Assembly (NCBI GenBank): GCA_015057505.1
Contig: SVEG01000005.1
Span: forward strand, 62,001-126,000
DNA: 64,000 nt
Direction: 5' to 3'
DNA from: Lachnospiraceae bacterium
GTDB taxonomy: Bacteria > Bacillota > Clostridia > Lachnospirales > Lachnospiraceae
Part shown: positions 26,721 through 35,132 of the stretch, one piece after another
Layout of the letters: each line of letters begins with the position of its first letter
Numbering within the stretch: position 1 is the stretch's first letter
Notes under the pieces: generated by a model
Databases searched by the model: none
The model's input: the letters and a program-made list of their open reading frames with translations, nothing else
What the model was told of the DNA's origin: nothing
Program-made: the position numbers and the translations under genes

Positions 26721-26757
26721 ACTATACCATGCTACCTTATACAACCTGATTTGTCAA
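26721..26757 (-). promoter_or_regulatory. Candidate promoter of the riboswitch-symporter unit
   Basis: TTGACA on the minus strand (26752-26757) is followed at 17 bases by TAGCAT (26729-26734), a weak -10. Alternatively a TG-extended TATAGT box at 26721-26726 could serve with a poor -35. Both would start transcription before the riboswitch. Confidence 0.5.
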
Positions 26758-26824
26758 GACTTTCAACTCCGGCAAACCCTATATTTATGCACTTTTTCGT
26801 CTAAATATATCATTTTTTCTGCAT

Positions 26825-26865
26825 AAAAAAGCCGACGATGCATCCTTATAAATATGCACCGCCGT
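26825..26865 (-). terminator. cotJ operon terminator
   Basis: On the minus strand CGGCGGTGCAT pairs with ATGCATCGTCG, with two G-U pairs, around a 10-base loop and is followed by GC and TTTTTT. It lies 15 bases after the cotJC stop. Confidence 0.85.
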
Positions 26866-26879
26866 ACTTATCATTTTAT

Positions 26880-27485
26880 TTATTTGACAGGTTTATCGAA
26901 TGCAGGATTAAATGCATAGAAGTTCTTGCTGTTTAAATTATCCTGTACAATACGGAGTCCTTCACCAAAACGCTGGAAGTGAACGATTTCTCTTTCTCTT
27001 AAGAATTTTATCGGATCACATACCTCAGGGTCCTTAACAAGTCTCAAGATATTGTCATAGGTTGTTCTTGCTTTCTGCTCAGCAGCCATGTCTTCATGCA
27101 AATCTGTAATCGGGTCACCCTTCGACTGGAAAAACGTCGATGTAAAAGGTGTTCCCCCCGCCGCCTGTGGCCACAAACCTGCAGTATGGTCAACATAGTA
27201 CTTATCAAAGCCTGAAGCTACTATTTCTTCAGGTGTAAGGTTTCTGGTAAGCTGATGAATAATCGCACACACAATCTCCATATGTGCCATTTCCTCCGTA
27301 CCGATATCCGTAAGAACGCCCGCTACTTCCCTGTAAGGCATCGCGTAACGCTGCGACAAATATCTCTGGCTCGCCGCAAGTTCTCCGTCAGGACCGCCAA
27401 ATTGTGACATAATAACCATAGCAAGCTTCGGATTAGGTGTAGTAATATTCACAGGATACTGCAATCTTTTTTCATAGCACCACAT
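26880..27485 (-). CDS. cotJC: Spore coat protein CotJC, manganese-catalase-like
   Basis: The 201-residue protein matches CotJC, with the ferritin-like four-helix metal ligands visible as GELAASQRYLSQRY, EEMAHMEIVCAIIHQL, DLHEDMAAEQKAR and EREIVHFQRFGEGL. CotJC is a di-manganese catalase relative built into the inner spore coat. A GGAGGG site precedes the ATG. It is the last gene of the cotJA-cotJB-cotJC operon, 3 bases after cotJB, and is followed by a terminator. Its presence argues that the organism sporulates or descends from a sporulating lineage. Confidence 0.96.
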   Translation of the reverse strand: MWCYEKRLQYPVNITTPNPKLAMVIMSQFGGPDGELAASQRYLSQRYAMPYREVAGVLTDIGTEEMAHMEIVCAIIHQLTRNLTPEEIVASGFDKYYVDHTAGLWPQAAGGTPFTSTFFQSKGDPITDLHEDMAAEQKARTTYDNILRLVKDPEVCDPIKFLREREIVHFQRFGEGLRIVQDNLNSKNFYAFNPAFDKPVK

Positions 27486-27488
27486 AAC

Positions 27489-27746
27489 TTAACATCCCTC
27501 CATTTCCCACGGCCACGGTGTCTTTACCCAGTTCCAATTTCCACAGGCAACATCAACATCATTAATTTTTAAAGGTCCAAATTTTGCCGTATATTCATTA
27601 TACGCTTTTTTGTACGCCCTCTTCATTACATTGTAATACTCAAGTGCACGCTCATCACAAGGATGCGTGTCAAGATAAAGTGTTGCATCATCAAGCGCAA
27701 AACCCGCTCTGTAAACCGCAAGCATTAACTGTTTTCTTTCATTCAT
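27489..27746 (-). CDS. cotJB: Spore coat protein CotJB
   Basis: This 85-residue protein has the CotJB hallmarks: an LDDATLYLDTHPCDERALEYY core and an aromatic C terminus with NWNWVKTPWPWEMEGC. It interacts with the other CotJ proteins in the spore coat. The ATG at 27746 is chosen because it overlaps the cotJA stop as ATGA, the classic coupling arrangement; a TTG three codons upstream is possible but lies only 3 bases from the AAGGAG site. Confidence 0.92.
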   Translation of the reverse strand: MNERKQLMLAVYRAGFALDDATLYLDTHPCDERALEYYNVMKRAYKKAYNEYTAKFGPLKINDVDVACGNWNWVKTPWPWEMEGC

Positions 27747-28015
27747 CTTTTCCAAACGCTCCTTCCCAAAAACGGTAAATTAAGTTCCGGAAAAATTGTG
27801 CCTTCCCCTAAAGCCTGACAAGGTTCATAAACCTGATTCCAGTCCTGCCATGGCACATACGCCATCGCAAGAGGCATATCATCAAAATACGTTCTGTCCG
27901 TATTGCAGGAACATCCGGTATCATTATTACATCCGCAGGAAGCATAAGAACCTGTATTCACATGCATTCTATTACGATTGTTGTACATCTGCTGTCTATT
28001 ATAATTTTCCAACAA
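27743..28015 (-). CDS. cotJA: Spore coat-associated protein CotJA
   Basis: The 90-residue protein has a low-complexity Asn/Arg/Cys-rich N-terminal half (about 1-45), including SCGCNNDTGCSCN. The CotJA core follows (LAMAYVPWQDWNQVYEP...ALGEGTIFPELNLPF). The start is one of two successive TTG codons (28013-28015 or 28010-28012), with AAAGGGG about 8 bases upstream; the first ATG, nine codons later, has no ribosome binding site. The upstream hairpin at 28015-28074 overlaps this start. CotJA anchors the CotJ proteins during coat assembly; sporulation sigma-E control is usual but no promoter is certain here. Confidence 0.9.
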   Translation of the reverse strand: MLENYNRQQMYNNRNRMHVNTGSYASCGCNNDTGCSCNTDRTYFDDMPLAMAYVPWQDWNQVYEPCQALGEGTIFPELNLPFLGRSVWKR

Positions 28016-28074
28016 AAAACGCCCCTTTCATCATAATCAATGTCTTCATAACATATTATGATAAGTGGCGTTTC
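28015..28074 (-). terminator. Hairpin overlapping the cotJA ribosome binding site
   Basis: On the minus strand AACGCC pairs with GGCGTT and, inside, ATCATAAT pairs with ATTATGAT. The hairpin is followed by TTTTTTG. It is shaped like a terminator for the aldo/keto reductase gene, but its 3' arm contains the AAAGGGG ribosome binding site and its T-run reaches the cotJA start codon. It could therefore also hide the cotJA start on long read-through RNA. Confidence 0.7.
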
Positions 28075-28090
28075 TTTGTTACTCGTTTAA

Positions 28091-29215
28091 TTAATTATTG
28101 TTCAACTTGAGCAATTCTTCATGCAGTCTCTCAAGGTCATCCCTGATATTAAGATGCTGAGGACATTCCGCCTCACATGCTCCGCACTTCTGACAAACAT
28201 CGGCAAGCTTCTCCGGCGCCGTATCCACGAAATATCTCTTTACAGCCTTACGTTCATCGCCATATTTGCCATACTCGTTCCAGATTGAAAATGCTCTCGG
28301 GATATCAACACCGAACGGACACGGCATACAATATCTGCAACCTGTACAGCCGTTACGCGTACGTGAATTGATTGTATCCGCAACTCCCTTTATCGCAGCC
28401 TCTTCTTCTTCTGTTAAAGGTTCAAACTTCTCAAAAGTTTTAAGGTTATCCATAACCTGCTCATAGCTTGACATACCGCTTAAAATAACCTTAACATTAT
28501 CATGATTTGCAACCCACCTTAAAGCCCATGATGCAGTTGAAGCTTCCGGCCTAATACTTTTAAGCGGTGCAGTCACATCTTCGGGAAGCATTGCAAGAAC
28601 GCCACCCTTAACAGGCTCCATGATTACAAGCGGTACACCAAGCTTTACAGAAAGCTCATACCCCTTATCTCCTGCCTGTATATCTGTATCTATATAATTA
28701 TACTGGATCTGGCAGAAATCCCACTTACGATATGAAAGAATCTCCTCAAACACTTCGTAATCATCATGAAACGAAAATCCGAGATTGCGTATCTTGCCTT
28801 CTGCAACAAGTCCGTCAAGATAATCGAGAATTCCAAGTTCCAGTACCTCTTTCCATCTGTTTTTATCAAGAGCATGAATAAGATAAAAATCCACATACTC
28901 AACATCAAGCTTTGTAAGCTGTTCATTAAAAAGTCTCTTGGCATCATCCAAAGTATTAACATCCCATATCGGCAATTTGGTTGCAAGATATAACGATTCT
29001 CTGTCATATTTTTTTAGAATCTTGCCGACAAATAACTCACTCTCTCCGCCATGGTACGGAAATGCAGTATCAAAATAATTCACTCCGCTTTTAATAGCAA
29101 TATCAAGCATCTCTTCCGACAATGCCTCATCTATTTTACCGTCCTTTGTCGGGAATCTCATACATCCGAATCCGAGCAAAGATACTTTGTTGTCACCTAT
29201 TTTTCTGTATTCCAT
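28091..29215 (-). CDS. Aldo/keto reductase with C-terminal 4Fe-4S ferredoxin domain
   Basis: The 374-residue protein has an aldo/keto reductase barrel (about 1-270) with YFDTAFPYHGGESE (catalytic Asp and Tyr region), a Lys in ATKLPIW and a His in FYLIHALDKN. The C terminus adds two iron-sulfur cysteine clusters, CTGCRYCMPCPFGVDIP and CQKCGACEAECP. This architecture is common in anaerobes and probably uses ferredoxin-type electrons rather than, or as well as, NADPH. Substrate is unknown. GGGAGG precedes the ATG. It lies 48 bases downstream of a Fur-family regulator and may be its target or partner. Confidence 0.93.
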   Translation of the reverse strand: MEYRKIGDNKVSLLGFGCMRFPTKDGKIDEALSEEMLDIAIKSGVNYFDTAFPYHGGESELFVGKILKKYDRESLYLATKLPIWDVNTLDDAKRLFNEQLTKLDVEYVDFYLIHALDKNRWKEVLELGILDYLDGLVAEGKIRNLGFSFHDDYEVFEEILSYRKWDFCQIQYNYIDTDIQAGDKGYELSVKLGVPLVIMEPVKGGVLAMLPEDVTAPLKSIRPEASTASWALRWVANHDNVKVILSGMSSYEQVMDNLKTFEKFEPLTEEEEAAIKGVADTINSRTRNGCTGCRYCMPCPFGVDIPRAFSIWNEYGKYGDERKAVKRYFVDTAPEKLADVCQKCGACEAECPQHLNIRDDLERLHEELLKLNNN

Positions 29216-29263
29216 AAAAAAGCCCTCCCTTTTGCGTCGCTTGTTTTTCTATATCATATCTGT

Positions 29264-29674
29264 TTACTCTGCACAATTCTTACAGATTCCGTAATATACG
29301 GTTCTGCTGTTATTTATCCTAAACTGATGGTCCTTATACACATGCTCAGCAATACCGTCAAGATACTTACATTCAACATGAAACAACGTATTACATTTCT
29401 CACATTTAAAATGATAATGAGTGTTACATTCAGCATGCTCTGTCACATACTGATAACATGAACCTTTTCCTTCCGGTACCGTGTATTTACGTATAATGCC
29501 TTGCTCTACAAGACAATCCAAATAACGATAAACCGTCGCCTTACCAACAGGCGTATTCTGCTCCTGTAAAAACAAAATAACCTCATCAGCAGTCATATGT
29601 CTATTATAATTATCCTTCAAAAGTCCAAGGATTATCTCACGTTGTTTTGTCCTATATCTTCCGGCATTCTCCAT
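29264..29674 (-). CDS. Fur-family metal or peroxide-responsive regulator
   Basis: The protein (about 136 residues) starts MENAGRYRTKQREIILGLL. It has the winged-helix recognition segment GKATVYRYLDCLVEQGIIRK, then the metal-binding HYHFKCEKCNTLFHVEC and a second zinc pair CKNC at the C terminus. The group includes Fur, Zur and PerR; the two CxxC pairs give the structural zinc, but I cannot separate the three on sequence alone. The ATG at 29674 has AGGAG 8 bases upstream; an earlier start at 29752 lies across a hairpin. A 12-base inverted repeat sits immediately upstream. Confidence 0.9.
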   Translation of the reverse strand: MENAGRYRTKQREIILGLLKDNYNRHMTADEVILFLQEQNTPVGKATVYRYLDCLVEQGIIRKYTVPEGKGSCYQYVTEHAECNTHYHFKCEKCNTLFHVECKYLDGIAEHVYKDHQFRINNSRTVYYGICKNCAE

Positions 29675-29696
29675 AACAAATACTCCTATACAAATA

Positions 29697-29740
29697 TTGC
29701 AAAATATGCCGGGAGACTCAATCCACAACATATTTTGCAA
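29697..29740 (-). promoter_or_regulatory. Inverted repeat upstream of the Fur-family gene
   Basis: TTGCAAAATATG (29697-29708) and CATATTTTGCAA (29729-29740) are perfect 12-base complements, 20 bases apart, ending about 22 bases before the regulator start. It could be an operator for autoregulation or a leader hairpin; it lacks the usual 7-1-7 Fur-box spacing. Confidence 0.6.
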
Positions 29741-29759
29741 CACTGAAATCATATATTAT

Positions 29760-29868
29760 ACTCGCAAACTCGCGCTATCGCGCTCTATTGTCTGCTTCGC
29801 AGACGGTTTGCTCGTTATTCGTGCAAGAAAAACAAATGTCGCTTCGCGCCGCTTGTTTTTCTTTGGCA
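29760..29868. repeat. Structured intergenic element with four dyads
   Basis: The minus strand carries AAGAAAAACAA/TTGTTTTTCTT around a GC-rich loop. A second structure has an outer GCAAAC/GTTTGC stem enclosing the hairpins GTCTGC-gaa-GCAGAC and CGCG-ATAG-CGCG, a three-way junction on paper. It lies directly after the DUF1015 stop. No coding sequence is evident. Confidence 0.6.
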
Positions 29869-29870
29869 CT

Positions 29871-31106
29871 TTATATCTTGTGAATAAACAAACCGCTTCT
29901 GAGCTTCGGCTCAAACCATGTAGACTTGGGCGGCATAAGCATTCCCGCATCCGATACTGCAAAAAGCTGTGCAATAGATGTAGGATACATTGCAAATGCA
30001 ACCTTCATATCGCTGTTGCATCTTCTCTCAAGTTCCTTAAGCCCTCTGATACCGCCTACAAAATCAATTCTCTTGTCTGTCTTGGGGTCTTCAATTCCAA
30101 GAACAGGTGTAAGAAGATACTTCTGCAAAATAGAAACATCAAGTCCTTCTACCGGGTCATTGCTTACAATGCTATCCTTAACCATAAGCTTATACCACTC
30201 ATCTTCAAGGAACATTCCGACCTCGCGCGCCTTAGCGGGCTTATAGCTTTCAGCACCGACCCTTTCAACATTAAAGTCAGCAGAAATCTTCTCTATGAAC
30301 TCATCCTTTGAAAGTCCGTTAAGATCTGTCACAACACGATTATAGTCCATAATCATAAGCTGGTCATCAGGGAATAATACTGAAAGGAAGAAATTAAATT
30401 CTTCATCTCCATTAAATCCGGGATTCTCTGCTCTTCTCTTAAGACCCACCTTAACAGCAGAAGCCGCACGGTGATGACCATCCGCAATATAAATACTGTC
30501 AAGCTTCTCAAAAGACTCTCTAATCTCCGTAACATCTGCAGTATTGCTTATCTTCCATGCACGATGTGAAATCCCGTCAGGTGCCGTAAAATCATACAGC
30601 GGTGACGTTCTTTTAATTCTTGCAACAACACTGTTAATAACATCCTGTGAACGATATGCAAGGAAAATAGGTCCTGTCTGTGCGCTGCATACATCTACAT
30701 GCTTAATACGGTCTGCCTCTTTCTCGGCTCTTGTATTCTCATGCTTCTTGATTATGTTGTTCTGATAATCATCGATAGATGCACATGCCACGATACCTGT
30801 CTGTGAACGTCCGTCCATTACAAGCTCATAGATATAATACGCATCGTCACTGTCAGACACAAATGTACCGTCTGCAATCATTCCGTCAAGAAGTTCTTTT
30901 GCTTTAAGGTAAACTCGTTCATCATATGTATCAACACTATTATCAAACTGTGTCTCTGCTCTGTCAATTCTAAGGAATGACAAAGGCTTATCTTTTACTT
31001 CTTCACACGCTTCACTACGGTTATAGACATCGTAAGGTAAAGCAGCCACTTGGGCTGCTACCTTAACCGCAGGTCTGATACAGCGAAAAGGTTTAATTGT
31101 TGCCAT
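29871..31106 (-). CDS. DUF1015 family protein of the serine operon
   Basis: The 411-residue soluble protein matches the DUF1015 family: KPFRCIRPAVKVAAQVAALPYDV at the start, DGRSQTGIVACASIDDY in the middle, and YIADGHHRAASAV, which is a characteristic His-rich motif. The biochemical function is not established. It is co-directional and 16 bases after serA, in the order serC-serA-DUF1015. This arrangement suggests a role tied to serine or phosphoserine metabolism, perhaps kinase- or phosphatase-like, but that is inference from context. GGAGG lies before the ATG. Confidence 0.88.
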   Translation of the reverse strand: MATIKPFRCIRPAVKVAAQVAALPYDVYNRSEACEEVKDKPLSFLRIDRAETQFDNSVDTYDERVYLKAKELLDGMIADGTFVSDSDDAYYIYELVMDGRSQTGIVACASIDDYQNNIIKKHENTRAEKEADRIKHVDVCSAQTGPIFLAYRSQDVINSVVARIKRTSPLYDFTAPDGISHRAWKISNTADVTEIRESFEKLDSIYIADGHHRAASAVKVGLKRRAENPGFNGDEEFNFFLSVLFPDDQLMIMDYNRVVTDLNGLSKDEFIEKISADFNVERVGAESYKPAKAREVGMFLEDEWYKLMVKDSIVSNDPVEGLDVSILQKYLLTPVLGIEDPKTDKRIDFVGGIRGLKELERRCNSDMKVAFAMYPTSIAQLFAVSDAGMLMPPKSTWFEPKLRSGLFIHKI

Positions 31107-31122
31107 ATCGGTCCTCCAATAT

Positions 31123-32304
31123 TTATTTTACGATTCTTACTTTAAGTACGCCGTCGATTGCTGCAATTGCATTGCACAAATCTTCTGTAGCCGGCGAATC
31201 AACATCAAGCATAGCGTATGAATAATTGCCACGGCTCTTATTGCTCATCTCTGAGATATTGATATTCTTCTCAGCCATTATCTGTGTAAACTGTGTAAGC
31301 ATGTTAGGGATATTTCTATGTAAAATAGTAATACGTGCTGCAGTCTTGCAAACGCCCATATCACATGCAGGGAAGTTTACTGAATTCTTAATGTTACCGT
31401 TCTCGATGAAGTCCATAATCTGGTTAACTGCCATGATAGCACAGTTATCTTCTGACTCCTCTGTAGAAGCTCCGAGGTGAGGGATTGCGATTACGCCTGC
31501 CATACCTGCTGTCTTCGGGTTCGGGAAATCTGTAACATATTTTCTAACCTTACCGCTATTAAGTGCTTCTTCCATTGCCTCATCATCTACAAGAAGGTCT
31601 CTTGCCATATTGATGATGATAACGCCGTCCTTCATCATAGCGATTGTATCCTTGTTAATCATCTTCTTGGTATTAACGTTAGGATCGGGGTTATCAACAA
31701 GAGGAGTATGTACTGAGATAAAATCACATGTTGAGAAAATCTCTTCTCTTGTCTTTACATGCTTAACCTTGCTTGAAATATTCCAAGCAGCGTCTACTGA
31801 AAGATACGGGTCACATCCGTATACTTCCATACCTAAATCTACAGCGATGTTAGCAAGCGGTCCGCCGATAGCACCGAGACCGATGATACCAAGCTTCTTG
31901 CCCTTAAGCTCTGTTCCTGCGAACTTACCTTTGCCTTTCTCTACCATCTTAGCAACTTCCGGCTCTTCCTTAATTGACTGAACCCAGTCAATACCGCCGA
32001 TAATGTCACGTGATGCAAGAAGCATTGCGCAAACAGCAAGCTCCTTAACACCGTTAGCATTGGCACCGGGTGTATTAAATACAACGATACCCTCTTCTGC
32101 ACAACGGTCTAACGGAATGTTGTTAACACCTGCACCTGCTCTTGCAATTGCAAGGAGATTATCTGAAAACTGCATGTCATGCATAGCAGCACTTCTTACA
32201 AGTATTGCCTGTGCTTCATCAACATTCTCTGTAATCTGGTAATTATCTGTAAGTAAACCTGTACCTACTTTAGAAATCGCATTTAAGCAATTAACCTTAA
32301 CCAT
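31123..32304 (-). CDS. serA: D-3-phosphoglycerate dehydrogenase, short ACT form
   Basis: The 393-residue enzyme has the 2-hydroxyacid dehydrogenase fold: Rossmann motif LGIIGLGAIGGPLANIAVDLG, NMARDLLVDD with the substrate Arg nearby, and HLGASTEESEDN with the catalytic His. A C-terminal ACT domain (about 320-393) may bind serine or another amino acid. It oxidises 3-phosphoglycerate in the first step of serine synthesis. It lacks the extra regulatory domain of the long form. GGAGG precedes the ATG, and the gene lies 19 bases after serC. Confidence 0.94.
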   Translation of the reverse strand: MVKVNCLNAISKVGTGLLTDNYQITENVDEAQAILVRSAAMHDMQFSDNLLAIARAGAGVNNIPLDRCAEEGIVVFNTPGANANGVKELAVCAMLLASRDIIGGIDWVQSIKEEPEVAKMVEKGKGKFAGTELKGKKLGIIGLGAIGGPLANIAVDLGMEVYGCDPYLSVDAAWNISSKVKHVKTREEIFSTCDFISVHTPLVDNPDPNVNTKKMINKDTIAMMKDGVIIINMARDLLVDDEAMEEALNSGKVRKYVTDFPNPKTAGMAGVIAIPHLGASTEESEDNCAIMAVNQIMDFIENGNIKNSVNFPACDMGVCKTAARITILHRNIPNMLTQFTQIMAEKNINISEMSNKSRGNYSYAMLDVDSPATEDLCNAIAAIDGVLKVRIVK

Positions 32305-32323
32305 GGTTTATTCCTCCAAAAAA

Positions 32324-33406
32324 TTATTTATTCTCTTCCTCGAACTTCTTCATGAATGCAACAAGTGCCTCTACACCTTCGATAGGCATAGCATTGTAGA
32401 TACTTGCACGCATACCGCCAACTGAACGGTGACCCTTAAGGTTCTCAAAGCCTGCTTCTTTAGCTTCTTTGATGAACTTAGCATCCAAATCATCATTACC
32501 TGTGATGAAAGGAACATTCATGAGTGAACGGTCTTCTTTAACAACTGTACCCTTGAACATCTCGCTATTATCAAGGAAATCATAAAGGATAGCTGCCTTC
32601 TTCTCGTTAAGCTCTTTGATCTTCTCAAGGCCGCCCATCTTCTTGAGCCACTTGAATACCTTACCGCAGATATAAATACCGTAGCAAGGCGGTGTATTGT
32701 ACATTGAACCGTTGTCTGCATGTGTCTTATATCTGAGCATTGTAGGTGTTCCCTCAAGTACATCCTCTGTGATTAAATCTTCACGGATGATTGCGATAAC
32801 TACACCTGCAGGTCCTACGTTCTTCTGAACGCCACCGTAGATAACGCCGTATTTTGTAACATCAACCGGCTCTGAAAGGAAGCATGAAGATACGTCTGAT
32901 ACAAGAAGTTTGCCTTTTGTATTAGGTAACTCTTTGAACTTTGTTCCGTAAATTGTATTGTTCTCGCAGATATATACGTAATCTGCATCCTCCGGAATAT
33001 CAAGGTCTGAACAATCCGGAATATATGAAAATGTCTTATCAGCTGAAGAAGCTACTGCAACAGCCTCACCGTACATCTGAGCTTCCTGATATGCCTTCTT
33101 AGCCCACTGTCCTGTAATTATGTAAGCAGCTTTCTTGTTCTTCATAAGGTTCATCGGAACCATTGCGAACTGCTGGCTTGCGCCACCCTGCATAAATAAC
33201 ACCTTATAGTTATCCGGAATATTCATAAGGTCACGAAGATCTGCTTCTGCCTCATCAATAATTGCCTGATATGCTTTTGAACGGTGGCTCATCTCCATAA
33301 CGGACATGCCTGTTCCCTTGTAGTCGAGCATCTCTGCTGCCGCTTCTTTTAATACCTCTTCCGGTAATACAGCCGGACCTGCTGAAAAGTTATAAACTCT
33401 TGCCAT
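32324..33406 (-). CDS. serC: Phosphoserine aminotransferase
   Basis: The 360-residue PLP enzyme begins ARVYNFSAGPAVLPEEVLKEAA, a SerC hallmark, and continues with FMQGGASQQFAMVPMNL and the PLP-lysine segment GGVQKNVGPAGV. It converts 3-phosphohydroxypyruvate to phosphoserine with glutamate. It is the first gene of serC-serA-DUF1015. A promoter (TTGACT-17-TAAAAT) lies 51 bases upstream and AAGGAGG just before the ATG. Confidence 0.96.
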   Translation of the reverse strand: MARVYNFSAGPAVLPEEVLKEAAAEMLDYKGTGMSVMEMSHRSKAYQAIIDEAEADLRDLMNIPDNYKVLFMQGGASQQFAMVPMNLMKNKKAAYIITGQWAKKAYQEAQMYGEAVAVASSADKTFSYIPDCSDLDIPEDADYVYICENNTIYGTKFKELPNTKGKLLVSDVSSCFLSEPVDVTKYGVIYGGVQKNVGPAGVVIAIIREDLITEDVLEGTPTMLRYKTHADNGSMYNTPPCYGIYICGKVFKWLKKMGGLEKIKELNEKKAAILYDFLDNSEMFKGTVVKEDRSLMNVPFITGNDDLDAKFIKEAKEAGFENLKGHRSVGGMRASIYNAMPIEGVEALVAFMKKFEEENK

Positions 33407-33456
33407 TTAAACATCCTCCTTGTAATTACTGCATAAACATACACAATATTGTTATT

Positions 33457-33485
33457 ATTTTAACTCAGTATTATTTATAAGTCAA
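33457..33485 (-). promoter_or_regulatory. serC operon promoter
   Basis: TTGACT (33480-33485) and TAAAAT (33457-33462) on the minus strand with a 17-base spacer, 51 bases before the serC ATG and after the yajC terminator. Confidence 0.75.
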
Positions 33486-33516
33486 TTATTTTATTCCATA
33501 CTTTTTTATTATATGC

Positions 33517-33545
33517 AAAAAACCCGACAGGTATCCTGCCGGGTT
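33517..33545 (-). terminator. yajC/tgt operon terminator
   Basis: AACCCGGCAGG pairs with CCTGTCGGGTT around ATAC on the minus strand and is followed by TTTTTT. It lies 17 bases after the yajC stop and before the serC promoter. Confidence 0.9.
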
Positions 33546-33561
33546 ATATCTGCGTTGTCAA

Positions 33562-33882
33562 CTATTCTGCATTAGGCTTTTCAATCTGTGTGATTGCTGT
33601 CTTCTGCATAGGAATACGGCAGTTCTTGTTATTACCGAACTCGATGATTACTGTGTCATCTGTAATATCGATTACTACGCCGTAAAAACCGCTTGTTGTA
33701 AGCACGCTGTCACCAACCTCCAAAGATGCAAGCATCTGCTTCATTTCGTTCTGCTGCTTCTTCTGCGGACGGAACAACATAAAATAAAACAATACACCCA
33801 TAACCGCAATCCAAAGTACCATACTTCCGATTGTTGAACCCATACCGGGTGCATTTGTTGTTAAAGCTAACATTGTATTCAT
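33562..33882 (-). CDS. yajC: Preprotein translocase auxiliary subunit YajC
   Basis: The 106-residue protein has one membrane helix (about 18-36), then the YajC motif FRPQKKQQNEMKQML and a small cytoplasmic beta domain with LEVGDSVLTTSGFYGVV. YajC associates with SecDF-YidC and the Sec translocon. It sits 42 bases downstream of tgt, the common bacterial order. GGAGG precedes the ATG, and a strong terminator follows. Confidence 0.95.
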   Translation of the reverse strand: MNTMLALTTNAPGMGSTIGSMVLWIAVMGVLFYFMLFRPQKKQQNEMKQMLASLEVGDSVLTTSGFYGVVIDITDDTVIIEFGNNKNCRIPMQKTAITQIEKPNAE

Positions 33883-33924
33883 TGTATTTCCTCCTATATT
33901 TCTTATATAACAAAAGCTTAAAGC

Positions 33925-35064
33925 TTATTGCTCCTTAGTATGTGCCATTACCTTGGCAAGCTTGTCTTTCTTGTATGAAGCATATCTGTGCTCTTCAATA
34001 GCTTCACGGATTTCCTCCATCATTGTATTATAGAAATACAAATTATGCAATACACAAAGTCTCATTCCAAGCATTTCTTTTGCTTTTAAAAGATGTCTGA
34101 TGTATGCCTTGCTGTAATTCTTACAAGTCGGGCAACCGCAACCTTCCTCAATAGGTGTATCGTCCATCTCGTACTTCTGATTAAACAAATTAACCTTACC
34201 GTTATTGGTGTAAACATGTCCGTGACGTCCGTTACGGCTTGGATATACGCAGTCAAAGAAATCCACACCTCTGTCTACTGCTTCAAGTATATTGGCAGGT
34301 GTTCCCACACCCATAAGGTATGTCGGCTTCTCAAGCGGAAGATACGGCACTGTCTCATCAAGTATGCGGTACATCTCATCATGCGACTCACCTACAGCAA
34401 GACCACCGAGTGCATAACCGTCCAAATCAAGCTCTGAAATTCTCTTGGCATGCTCAATACGAATATCCGCATAAGTACCGCCCTGATTAATACCAAAAAG
34501 CATTTGATGCTTATTGATTGTATCATCAAGAGAATTAAGTCTCTTCATCTCTTCCTTACATCTAGCAAGCCACCTCGTGGTTCTGTCTACAGAATTCTGC
34601 ATATATTCTCTCGTTGCCGGATAAGGCGGGCATTCGTCAAATGCCATGGCAATCGTAGAAGCAAGATTGGACTGTATCTGCATACTCTGCTCAGGTCCCA
34701 TAAAAATCTTCTTACCGTCTATATGCGAATTAAAATATACACCTTCTTCTTTAATCTTACGAAGTCCTGCAAGCGAAAATACCTGGAATCCGCCGGAATC
34801 CGTAAGTATAGGCTTGTCCCATACCATAAACTTATGAAGTCCGCCCATTTTCTTAACAAGCTCATCGCCCGGTCTCACATGAAGATGATAAGTATTGGAA
34901 AGCTCCACCTGCGTCTTAATCTCCTGTAAATCCATTGTGGAAACCGCGCCTTTGATTGCTGCGATAGTTCCGACATTCATAAAAACAGGTGTCTGGATTA
35001 CACCATGTACTGTATGAAATTCGCCTCTTTTTGCATTATTATCTCTTGTTATCAGCTTATACAT
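33925..35064 (-). CDS. tgt: tRNA-guanine transglycosylase
   Basis: The 379-residue enzyme has VFMNVGTIAAIKG at the start, the active-site motif DSGGFQVFSL, the nucleophile region FDCVYPSRNGRHG and the zinc site CGCPTCKNY with a later His. It exchanges guanine-34 for preQ1 in tRNAs with GUN anticodons, in the cytoplasm. AAGGAAGG lies before the ATG at 35064. It is followed by yajC and a shared terminator. Confidence 0.96.
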   Translation of the reverse strand: MYKLITRDNNAKRGEFHTVHGVIQTPVFMNVGTIAAIKGAVSTMDLQEIKTQVELSNTYHLHVRPGDELVKKMGGLHKFMVWDKPILTDSGGFQVFSLAGLRKIKEEGVYFNSHIDGKKIFMGPEQSMQIQSNLASTIAMAFDECPPYPATREYMQNSVDRTTRWLARCKEEMKRLNSLDDTINKHQMLFGINQGGTYADIRIEHAKRISELDLDGYALGGLAVGESHDEMYRILDETVPYLPLEKPTYLMGVGTPANILEAVDRGVDFFDCVYPSRNGRHGHVYTNNGKVNLFNQKYEMDDTPIEEGCGCPTCKNYSKAYIRHLLKAKEMLGMRLCVLHNLYFYNTMMEEIREAIEEHRYASYKKDKLAKVMAHTKEQ

Positions 35065-35132
35065 AATATACCTTCCTTTAAAAACTGTGGTTCTTTATGA
35101 ATATTTTAACACATTCGGCAAATACTATTACC

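Noticed and set aside
33407-33561. T-box upstream of serC
   Set aside because: The region holds only a promoter and the preceding terminator; no T-box sequence or specifier loop is visible.
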